Below, in pieces: positions 51,360-58,324 of a stretch of 64,000 nucleotides of DNA. Origin of the DNA: Spirochaetaceae bacterium (GTDB taxonomy: Bacteria; Myxococcota_A; UBA9160; UBA4427); assembly GCA_020632655.1 (NCBI GenBank), contig JACKFD010000006.1, forward strand, positions 186,001-250,000, written 5' to 3'. Position 1 is the stretch's first letter, and every line of letters begins with the position of its first letter. Both the position numbers and the translations under genes were made by a program. Below the pieces are notes generated by a model. That model did no database searches, was not told where the DNA came from, and saw only the letters and a list, made by a program, of their open reading frames with translations.

Positions 51360-52067
51360 ATGCCGATCCCGCTCGATCGCTGGCGGCGCCGTCTCGAACG
51401 CCTGGCCGTCTTCGTCTTCGCGGCGCTCTGGCTCATGCTCCTCGTGCGGGTGACGGATCGGCTGGTCGCAGAGCCGAAGCCCATCCTGCTGCTGCTCGCC
51501 CTCGTCGCTGGCCATGTCGCCGCCGACGCGATCGCCGGCGCCGTGCATTGGCTCGCCGATCGCTACTTCGCCCCGAACACCCCCGTGCTCGGCGCGCTGC
51601 TGATCGAGCCCTTCCGCGCCCATCACGACGATCCGCTCTCGATCGCTCGTCACGACTTCTTCGAGGTGTCGGGCAACAACGCCCTGCTCGTCGCGCCCGT
51701 CGTCGCCGCACTCCACGGAGCCGCGGAGACCGGAGCACTCGGGGTCCTTCCGCTGGCGACCGGTCTCTCCGCCTGCCTCTCGCTCTTCGCGACGAACCTC
51801 TTCCACGCCTGGGCGCACGCACCGGCGCCCCCGCGCCTCGCGCGGGCGCTGCAGCACGCAGGCCTGATCCTTCGACCCGCCGCGCACGCGCGACATCATC
51901 GCCTCGATCACGACTGCGCCTACTGCGTGACGTCGGGCTGGCTGAACCCCCTCTTCGATCGGCTCCGTCTCTTCGAGCGACTGGAGCACGCGATCGATCG
52001 GATCCCGCGCGCGCGCCGGCTTCGTCGCGGCGGGCCGCATCCCTCGGCCGGTGAAGGGGCGCGATGA
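51360..52067 (+). CDS. CarF/TMEM189-type lipid desaturase (plasmanylethanolamine desaturase family)
   Basis: A 235-residue membrane protein. N-terminal helices (residues ~13-55) are followed by the family's His-rich motifs: DAIAGAVHWLADRYF, EPFRAHHDDPLSIARHDFFE, TNLFHAWAHAPAPP, RPAAHARHHRLDHD and YCVTSGWLNPLFD. These are the signature of PEDS1/TMEM189 and Myxococcus CarF, which introduce the vinyl-ether bond of plasmalogens, used in light and singlet-oxygen signalling. All expected His are visible. ATG 51360 has GAGGAG 12 bases upstream. The stop overlaps the next gene's start (ATGA). Confidence 0.9.
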   Translation: MPIPLDRWRRRLERLAVFVFAALWLMLLVRVTDRLVAEPKPILLLLALVAGHVAADAIAGAVHWLADRYFAPNTPVLGALLIEPFRAHHDDPLSIARHDFFEVSGNNALLVAPVVAALHGAAETGALGVLPLATGLSACLSLFATNLFHAWAHAPAPPRLARALQHAGLILRPAAHARHHRLDHDCAYCVTSGWLNPLFDRLRLFERLEHAIDRIPRARRLRRGGPHPSAGEGAR

Positions 52068-52789
52068 GCGGGTCGTTCTGGCACGACGTCTACTACGGGG
52101 ATCTGCAGAGCCTCTGGTCGCTGCTCGTGGTGCCGCTCGCCTTCCTCGCCTGGCGGGCCGCCGCGCCCACCGATCCGCGTCGTGCGGCGGTTCCCGCTGC
52201 CGCGCGCTTCGTCGCGGGGCTGACGCTCGTCTTCGCGTTCGAGACGATGCTGGACCCGATCGCAACGGGCCCCTTCTGCCGGCTCCCCGGCGTCGCGGGT
52301 ACGCCCTGGGCGACCCTCGTGCCCTTCCTCTTCGTGCTGCTCGGCGACCTGCGCGTGCTGCTGCTCGTCGCCGGCGTGGCGCGACCCGAGCGCACGCTCG
52401 CGGGGTCCCTGCGCTGGGCGCTGGGCGTCTCGCTGCTGGTGCCGATCACGACGGGGCTGCTCTTCTCGGCGACCCGCTTCGTCCTGCCCGACGTGCACGG
52501 GCAGGTCCTCTGGATGATCTACGAAGCGGGCTTCCTCGCACTCTGCATCACGCTCTCGCGGGTCTGGACGCCGCGCGCCGGGCTGGATGCAGCGACCACG
52601 AACTACGTACGCGCGATCCTCGGCTACGGCGCCGCCTACTACGCCCTCTGGCTCGTCGCCGACCTGCTGATCGTGGGCGCCGGGCTCGATCTCGGCTGGG
52701 CGATCCGGATCGTTCCGAATCAGCTCTACTACGCCTTCTGGGCGCCCTTCGCCTGGGCACGCTTCTTCTCCGCGCAGCCGCGCGACTGA
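52064..52789 (+). CDS. Multi-pass membrane protein coupled to the CarF-type desaturase
   Basis: A 241-residue integral membrane protein with about six to seven hydrophobic helices (LWSLLVVPLAFLAWR, LVPFLFVLLGDLRVLLLVAG, WALGVSLLVPITTGLLF, AILGYGAAYYALWLVADLL). I do not recognise the family. Conserved-looking polar residues in helices include Glu in FAFETMLDP and Asp in LLGDLR. The 4-base overlap with the desaturase gene indicates tight coupling; a role in ether-lipid or plasmalogen metabolism is an inference from context. Confidence 0.8.
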   Translation: MSGSFWHDVYYGDLQSLWSLLVVPLAFLAWRAAAPTDPRRAAVPAAARFVAGLTLVFAFETMLDPIATGPFCRLPGVAGTPWATLVPFLFVLLGDLRVLLLVAGVARPERTLAGSLRWALGVSLLVPITTGLLFSATRFVLPDVHGQVLWMIYEAGFLALCITLSRVWTPRAGLDAATTNYVRAILGYGAAYYALWLVADLLIVGAGLDLGWAIRIVPNQLYYAFWAPFAWARFFSAQPRD

Positions 52790-52813
52790 CGCACCGCGAC
52801 GGGCGCGCAGCGC

Positions 52814-54700
52814 TCAGCCCGCCGCGGGGAAGGCTGCGTGATAGGCCTCCTCGAGCAGATCGAGCCACGCCGCGAGGTAGCGTGCGCCCCGCGACGCATC
52901 GGCGCGCGAGGGGTCGCCGAGCACCCCGCTCTCGCTGTTGGGTCGCAGGCTGGGATAGAAGAGCCCCTGCCCCTCGCCACGCGCCACGAGACGACCGGGG
53001 CCGAGCGACGCGGATCGAACGCTACCGGGCCGCAGCCACGCCACGAGGCTGGTCTCGTACTCGCCCGCGTGGGGGCCGGCGCTCTCCTCCACGAGCGTCT
53101 CGCGCGCGACGCTCCCGGCCTGCATCGCGCCCACCCGCAGATCCGTCTCGATGCGGAGATGCAGCGGCCGCACGGCCTGCCCGAGGCGCTCGCGCATCGC
53201 CTCGAGCGCATCGAGATTGCCGCCGTGGGCCGTGAAGACGAAAGCCCGCTCGAACCCGTGCCGGGCCGTGGAGCGGAGCACGTCACGCAGCACGGCCTCG
53301 AGCGTCGCCGCCTCGACATGCAGGGTCCCGGCGAAGTCGAGATGCTCGCTCGCGCAGCCGAGCGCGATCGGCGGCAGCGCCACCGCATCCCCCACGCGCG
53401 CCGCGAGCCCGCGTACGAGCGCTTCCGCGATCCAATGATCCGTGCCGAGGGGCAGATGCGGGCCGTGCTGCTCGATCGAGCCGAGCGCGACGAGAGCGGT
53501 GCGCCGACCGCGAGCGATCGCGTCTTCGATCTCGGGCCAGGCGGTCTCTTCGTAGGCGCGCTCGGTGACGACCGGACGCGGCGGCGGCACGGATCGCCTC
53601 TCGGGACCGGCCTCGTAGAGCACACGCTCACGGTCCGCGCCGGGCCAGTCGACGAGGTCGGTGCCCGTCCCCTCGATCGTCCGCAGGATCGTCGCGTCGA
53701 GCATCGCCTCGAATTCGAGGATCGCGAAGGGCCAGGGCGATTGCGCCCGCAGCACCCGAAGCGCGTCGGTCCGGGGATCGAGGGCCCGCTCGAAGCGCGC
53801 GTGCCAGGGCGAGGACGCCCCGCCCTGCGCCTCGGCGCGCAGGTAGAGGATCGAGGTCGGGCGGCCGGCGAGCCCCTGCAATGGACCATGCGCGTACTCG
53901 AGCACGTCGACCACCCGCGGCTGGGGTCGCAGCAGCCCCTCGGCGAGCTTGAGCGAGAGCTGCTCGACGAGTGGCCGCGCGCCGTCCTCGGTCACCAGCA
54001 GCAGCCGTCGCTCGGCGGCGAAGAAGTCTCGGCAGGCTTCGTCCCCATCGAAGAGACCGGCCGCGACGTCGAGCGCCTGGGTCTGCACGCGATGCAGGTG
54101 CTCGGGATCGATCTCGAGCGCGGCGACTCGCGCGAGCCGCCGCGCGGCCAGCGTCCGCAGCAGACTCCATCCGATCGCATAGCCCGTCCGCGCACCGATC
54201 ACCCGCAAGAGCGAGCCGTACTCCGGTCCACAACCCATCTCGACGCGCACCACACCCCGCGCCTCGAGATCCGCGAGCCAGGCGAGCTTCTCCGGGTCCA
54301 CGGCGCCGGCCCCGCCCGACGCGGCCCCGATCCCCGTCACGAGGATCACACCGCCCCAGGACTCGACGTCGACGAGGGCGTGGCGCGCGTTCGCCGACAG
54401 ACCCTGCGAGAACACGACGAGCCAATCGTGCTCCGCGTCCGGCGGCGGGCCGACCGCCAGGGTGCCCGTCGGCGCGAAGCGCGCGGGCTGTCCGAGCCAT
54501 CGCGCCGCCGCCTCCGCGAGATGCCGTGCGTGCCCCTCGGAGGTGCCGATGCCGGTCGTCACGAGCTGTCGGGGCAGACGCGAAGGCCGCATCCGCAGGA
54601 CCTCGAGCTCCCGCGGCACCCGCGCGACGAACTCCGCGGCCCGCGCGAGGCGCTCGGCGAGCAGCGCCCGCCCGCGCGCAGCGGAGCCGGTCGCGGGCAC
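52814..54700 (-). CDS. Double-SIS domain fused to a creatininase-family amidohydrolase
   Basis: A 628-residue fusion. Residues ~30-375 look like a GlmS-type tandem SIS module: first SIS TTGIGTSEGHARHLAEAAA and WLVVFSQGLSANARHAL, second SIS with QLSLKLAEGLLRPQPRVV and EYAHGPLQGLAG. Residues ~385-628 are a creatininase domain with all metal ligands: LGSIEQHGPHLPLGTDHW, FTAHGGNLDAL and GPHAGEYETSLVAW. The creatininase family includes the archaeal formamide hydrolase ArfB. The start is GTG 54700, with GGAGG 6 bases upstream, one base after the stop of the cyclohydrolase gene. A SIS partner suggests a phosphosugar-bearing substrate. The substrate is inferred only. Confidence 0.85.
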   Translation of the reverse strand: MPATGSAARGRALLAERLARAAEFVARVPRELEVLRMRPSRLPRQLVTTGIGTSEGHARHLAEAAARWLGQPARFAPTGTLAVGPPPDAEHDWLVVFSQGLSANARHALVDVESWGGVILVTGIGAASGGAGAVDPEKLAWLADLEARGVVRVEMGCGPEYGSLLRVIGARTGYAIGWSLLRTLAARRLARVAALEIDPEHLHRVQTQALDVAAGLFDGDEACRDFFAAERRLLLVTEDGARPLVEQLSLKLAEGLLRPQPRVVDVLEYAHGPLQGLAGRPTSILYLRAEAQGGASSPWHARFERALDPRTDALRVLRAQSPWPFAILEFEAMLDATILRTIEGTGTDLVDWPGADRERVLYEAGPERRSVPPPRPVVTERAYEETAWPEIEDAIARGRRTALVALGSIEQHGPHLPLGTDHWIAEALVRGLAARVGDAVALPPIALGCASEHLDFAGTLHVEAATLEAVLRDVLRSTARHGFERAFVFTAHGGNLDALEAMRERLGQAVRPLHLRIETDLRVGAMQAGSVARETLVEESAGPHAGEYETSLVAWLRPGSVRSASLGPGRLVARGEGQGLFYPSLRPNSESGVLGDPSRADASRGARYLAAWLDLLEEAYHAAFPAAG

Positions 54701-54701
54701 C

Positions 54702-56030
54702 TCAATCCTCCGCGGCGGACGGCGTCGTCCGCGGCGAGCCATCGCGATCGACCTCGAGCGTCGAACGGACCTCGCTGCCGGGATCGACCTCGAGCGCCGA
54801 ACGGACCTCGCTGCCGGGATCGACCTCGAGCGTCGAACGGACCTCGCTGCCGGGGTCGACCTCGAGCGCCGAACGGACCTCGCTGCCGGGATCGACCAGG
54901 GCGAGCGTCGCGCGCGCGTCGCTGCCGGGCTCGAAGTCGACGGCGATGGCCGCCTCCTCCCCCACCGCGAGCCGCCGCAGCGCCCGACCGAGCGCAGCCC
55001 GTCCCCGCGCCCAGGGCGTCGGCAAGCGATCGAAGACGCTCATCGAGAGTCGCGTCCCGACACGCCCGACCGCCGCGATCGCGCGGGCACCCGGCGCAGG
55101 CCCGATCGACGCGTCTTCCCCGCCCACCGGAAGCGATTCCGAGACCGCCTCCGGAAGCGAGAGCACGACGGACTCCCGGGCACTCGACGCCTCGAAGACC
55201 ACGCTCAGGCGCAGCCAGAGCACGTCCGTCCCCCCACCGCGGGCGGCACCCAGCGAGGCGACCAGCCGCTCGGGATCGACGGGCAGCCGGTACGACGCGG
55301 TCAACACGCGCGGCCGTTCGCCCCCCAGCACGATCGGATCGAAGACGCGCACGCCCTCCGGCAGCGCGCTGCCGGCCCCGGGCGGCACGCCGTCGAGCGC
55401 GTGCCCCGACGCGCGCTTCGCACTCAGGTAGTCGGCGTTGAAGGCCGACGCCGGCCCCTGGATCGACTCGAGACCGCAGAGCTCGAGCTTCTCCTCGGCG
55501 AGCGCGCGGGCGACGGCCTCGGCCTTCTCGGGGTTGTTCGTCATCAGCTGGATCGGTCCGCGCAGCCCGAGCAGCGCGGCCATCCGCGCGACGTCGTCGT
55601 AGCGCCGCAGATCCGGCGGCAGGCCCATCGACGCGTAGGCCTCGAAGGTCGTGAGCCGATGACCGCTCGCCTGCACGATCATGCGATCGCGCGCCTTGGC
55701 CGTGAGCCCGGCGCCGCGCCCCTCCTGCATCAGGTAGAAGACGATCCCGCGCCCGACCCGCGCGATCGTGGCCAGCGCGCCGTCGAGCTGCTCCGCACAA
55801 TCGCAGTCCCGACCGCCCAGACACTCGCTCGTGACGCAGGAGGAGTGCACCCGCGCGAGCAGCGGCCCGGCGCCGTCGACCGGCCCGAGGCTGAGCGCGA
55901 AGGCCGAGCGTTCGTCGGCGAGATCTCGAAACGCGTGCAGCCTGAACTCGCCGTGCGGCGTCGGCAGCCGCCGATCGTCGAGCCGGAGCATGGTGCGACG
56001 CAGCGCCGTCCGGCGCGTTTCCGTCGTCAT
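54702..56030 (-). CDS. GTP cyclohydrolase II homologue (FAPy-type candidate) with C-terminal extension
   Basis: A 442-residue protein. Residues ~15-210 are a GTP cyclohydrolase II domain. Zinc cysteines are Cys65, Cys76 and Cys78 (C-x10-C-x-C), then FYLMQEGRGAGL, and Asp140/Arg142 matching E. coli Asp126/Arg128. The Tyr at E. coli position 105 is absent: the segment reads AKARDRMIVQASG (Arg116-Met117). In Streptomyces SCO6655 a Met here makes the enzyme stop at the formylated product. Residues ~215-442 are an unrecognised extension ending in four 12-residue DPGSEVRSALEV repeats. ATG 56030 overlaps the cytochrome gene stop. It is unlikely to be the riboflavin RibA. Confidence 0.85.
   Translation of the reverse strand: MTTETRRTALRRTMLRLDDRRLPTPHGEFRLHAFRDLADERSAFALSLGPVDGAGPLLARVHSSCVTSECLGGRDCDCAEQLDGALATIARVGRGIVFYLMQEGRGAGLTAKARDRMIVQASGHRLTTFEAYASMGLPPDLRRYDDVARMAALLGLRGPIQLMTNNPEKAEAVARALAEEKLELCGLESIQGPASAFNADYLSAKRASGHALDGVPPGAGSALPEGVRVFDPIVLGGERPRVLTASYRLPVDPERLVASLGAARGGGTDVLWLRLSVVFEASSARESVVLSLPEAVSESLPVGGEDASIGPAPGARAIAAVGRVGTRLSMSVFDRLPTPWARGRAALGRALRRLAVGEEAAIAVDFEPGSDARATLALVDPGSEVRSALEVDPGSEVRSTLEVDPGSEVRSALEVDPGSEVRSTLEVDRDGSPRTTPSAAED
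54746..54889 (-). repeat. 36-bp tandem repeat (4 copies) at the 3' end of the cyclohydrolase gene
   Basis: Units at 54746-54781, 54782-54817, 54818-54853 and 54854-54889 differ at a few positions and encode alternating SA/ST versions of DPGSEVRSALEV. A short partial copy follows. Confidence 0.95.
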
Positions 56031-56953
56031 GACGCGGACCCGCCGCCGTGCGGATCGTGCTTGCGCTCGCTCATGGCCCGGAAGTAGGCGATCAGCGCGT
56101 CGAGGTCCGCGTCCGTGAGCCCGGGATGCGCCGGCATGCTCGTGTAGCGCGTGGCCCGGGGATCGCGGACGTAGGCGCGGATCTGCGGGATGGGGCGGTA
56201 CTCGACGATGCTGCGTGGGACGTTCAGGTCGGGACCGACCCGGCCGCCCTCGCCGTTGATCGCGTGACACGAGGCGCAGCTCTGCCGGAAGAGCGCGTAG
56301 CCCCGCCAGCCCGGATCGGCCTCGTCGAGACCCGAGGGCACCGTATGCGGGAAGGCCTCCGCGAAGTCCGCAACCTCGATGCGGGCGAGCTGATAGGGCC
56401 AGGGATGTTCGTGCGGATCGTTCCGGTCGACACCGGTCCAGACCATGTAGAAGGGCGACGGATCGACGCCACGTCGATCGATCGGTGAGAAGTGTGGCGA
56501 CCCGTCGCCGGTCGGGCCGGGATCCGGCTCGCCGAAGGCGAGGAAGACGTCGGGCGAGATCAGGTCGCGCCCGGAGACCGGACGCGTATAGCCGTCGAGT
56601 GCCCGCAGCAGCAGGCCGTGGCCGCTCTGGCCCGCGGCCCCCCCCGAGTCGGCAAAGCCGAGGTCCAGCACGCAGACGAGGGGCAGCGCCCGGTAGCGCA
56701 TGCGCCGCTCGTGATAGGGATCGTCGACCTCCACCGTCCGCTCGGGACAGGCAGCCCGCATCGCCCCGAGCGTGAGCACCCGCTCGCGCCCGCCGGCCTC
56801 GCGAGCGTCGACGAAGACGAGCCGCGGCTCCGCGGCCGAAGCCGTCGTCGCGCCGATCGTCCCGAGCGCGAGCGCGATCACGAGCCCGACGCGGGCCACG
56901 ACCCGACGCGCGACGCCGGCGCGAGCACGGGAGCGGACGGGACCGCGGCTCAT
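56027..56953 (-). CDS. Periplasmic c-type cytochrome with N-terminal domain of unknown function
   Basis: A 308-residue exported protein. Signal peptide residues 1-40 (ALALGTIGATTASA, cleavage after ASA). Residues ~45-210 form a domain I do not recognise (DDPYHERRMRYRALPLVCVL, ALDGYTRPVSGRDLISPDVF, DPHEHPWPYQLARIEVADFA). Residues ~215-300 are a single-haem cytochrome c: CASCH at 226-230 and axial Met in TSMPAHPGLTDADLDAL. The C-terminus is His-rich. Both ends overlap neighbouring genes by 4 bases (TetR upstream, cyclohydrolase downstream). A likely role is periplasmic electron transfer. Confidence 0.88.
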   Translation of the reverse strand: MSRGPVRSRARAGVARRVVARVGLVIALALGTIGATTASAAEPRLVFVDAREAGGRERVLTLGAMRAACPERTVEVDDPYHERRMRYRALPLVCVLDLGFADSGGAAGQSGHGLLLRALDGYTRPVSGRDLISPDVFLAFGEPDPGPTGDGSPHFSPIDRRGVDPSPFYMVWTGVDRNDPHEHPWPYQLARIEVADFAEAFPHTVPSGLDEADPGWRGYALFRQSCASCHAINGEGGRVGPDLNVPRSIVEYRPIPQIRAYVRDPRATRYTSMPAHPGLTDADLDALIAYFRAMSERKHDPHGGGSAS

Positions 56954-57576
56954 GCGGGCTCGCCCTCCAGACCGCGAAGCAGGTTCTCGAGACAGTCGCG
57001 ATGCACGCGGCGCGCATGCTCGGGATCGAGCGCGCTCCCGATCGCGACCGCCGCCTGGGTGAGCGCCCCGAAGAGCAGATGGGCCATCGGCTCGATGCGC
57101 TCCGCCGGCAGCCGCCCTGCCTCGACGAGATGGCCGAGGGCATGGCGCAGCAGACCGAGCGTCGTCGGCTCCTGCAGTCGCCGCCACTCGTCGAAGCCGA
57201 GCACGGCGGGCCCGTCGACCAGCAGGATCTGACGCACCTCGGGGTCGGCGCAGGAGTCGAGCAGCCGCAGACAGCCCACCCGCAGCTCCGCCTGCTCGCC
57301 CGACGGCTCCCGGGCGACCGCGTCCATCGTCTCGCTCCACAGCCGCAGCGCCAGCCGCGCGAGCAAGGCCTCGCAGACCGCGCGGAACAGGTCGCGCTTG
57401 TCGACGAACTGGTAGTAGAGCGCGCCGCGGGTGATGCCCGCCCGACGCACGATCTGCTCCGTGCTCGTACCGGCAAAGCCATGCCGGGCCATCAGCTCGT
57501 GGGCGATGGCGATCAGCTTCTCGCGATTTGCGCTGGGCTTCCGGGGCCTTCGGACGGGAGCGGGGGCGGCTTCCAT
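56950..57576 (-). CDS. TetR-family transcriptional regulator, first gene of the operon
   Basis: A 208-residue regulator. N-terminal HTH at residues ~18-62 (ANREKLIAIAHELMARHGFAGTSTEQIVRRAG, ITRGALYYQFVDKRDLFRAVCEALL), followed by a helical ligand-binding domain. The start is set at 57576, because the upstream ATG at 57600 lies inside the palindromic operator and would add eight atypical residues. Its stop overlaps the cytochrome gene. Autoregulation is likely since the operator is 12-36 bases upstream; the same site may control the divergent membrane gene. Confidence 0.93.
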   Translation of the reverse strand: MEAAPAPVRRPRKPSANREKLIAIAHELMARHGFAGTSTEQIVRRAGITRGALYYQFVDKRDLFRAVCEALLARLALRLWSETMDAVAREPSGEQAELRVGCLRLLDSCADPEVRQILLVDGPAVLGFDEWRRLQEPTTLGLLRHALGHLVEAGRLPAERIEPMAHLLFGALTQAAVAIGSALDPEHARRVHRDCLENLLRGLEGEPA

Positions 57577-57587
57577 GGCGGCGGGAA

Positions 57588-57612
57588 CATACACGATCAT
57601 ACTGCTTGTATG
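57588..57612. promoter_or_regulatory. TetR-type palindromic operator
   Basis: CATAC-TGCTT-GTATG is a perfect palindrome at 57598-57612. An extra CATAC half-site lies 10 bases to the left (57588-57592), so three half-sites repeat on one helical face. It lies between the TetR gene and the divergent membrane gene. Confidence 0.7.
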
Positions 57613-57667
57613 AGGGGTGGCTGCGGGCTACTCGAGCGGGACTGGCCGAGCCGGTGCAGGAGGAGCC

Positions 57668-58324
57668 ATGCAGACCTCGTCGGGAAATTCCGCAGTGGGC
57701 ATCGCCGGGCGCTTCGATCCGTTCCGGACGCCGCGGCGTGCCTTCGTGCTGGCGGTGCTCGCGGTCGCCGGACTCGTGGCCGGGACGCTGGCCCTCAACG
57801 GCCTGGGCGAGCTCGGCTGGCGCACGGCGACGCGGCTGTCCGCGCGCCTAGCGTTTCCATTCTTCCTGACGGCCTTCGTGGCCTCACCGCTCGCGCGCCT
57901 CTGGCCCACGGACTGGTCCCGCGGCCTGCGCCGCCGCCGCCGTAGCATCGGGGTCGCCTACGCGACGCTCCAGACGGGACACGCACTGGTGATCCTGCAG
58001 CTCGCGCGACTCGACGACACGACCCTGGGTCTCGGCGTCGAGACCGTGATCGGGGGACTCGGCATCGCCCTCGCGATCGCGATGGGGCTCTCCTCGAACG
58101 ACGCCGCCGTGAGGGCACTCGGCGGGCGGCGCTGGATCGCGCTGCATCGCACGGGGATGGTCGTGATCTTCCTGATCTACCTGTCGAGCTACGGCGGACG
58201 CTTCGCCGCGGATCCCGCCGCCTGGTGGCCCGGCTTCGGCGCGCTCGTGGCGGCGCTCGGGCTGCGCGGGGCGGCGGCGCTTCAGTCGCGCAGCTTGCGC
58301 AGCAGGATGCTGCCGACGGAGTAG
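57668..58324 (+). CDS. Ferric-reductase-like transmembrane protein
   Basis: A 218-residue membrane protein with six helices in the ferric-reductase/YedZ style: AFPFFLTAFVASPLARLWPT, YATLQTGHALVILQLARL (His, likely haem ligand), VIGGLGIALAIAMGLSS, WIALHRTGMVVIFLIYLSSY (second His). It would bind b-type haem and pass electrons across the membrane. ATG 57668 has a strong AGGAGGAG. Divergent from the TetR-cytochrome operon across the shared operator. Its 3' end overlaps the convergent ketoacyl-synthase gene by 43 bp. Confidence 0.82.
   Translation: MQTSSGNSAVGIAGRFDPFRTPRRAFVLAVLAVAGLVAGTLALNGLGELGWRTATRLSARLAFPFFLTAFVASPLARLWPTDWSRGLRRRRRSIGVAYATLQTGHALVILQLARLDDTTLGLGVETVIGGLGIALAIAMGLSSNDAAVRALGGRRWIALHRTGMVVIFLIYLSSYGGRFAADPAAWWPGFGALVAALGLRGAAALQSRSLRSRMLPTE

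Noticed and set aside
54702..56030. Naming the cyclohydrolase gene ribA
   Set aside because: The key tyrosine is absent, it carries an unknown 230-residue extension, and no other riboflavin gene is nearby, so a riboflavin role is doubtful.
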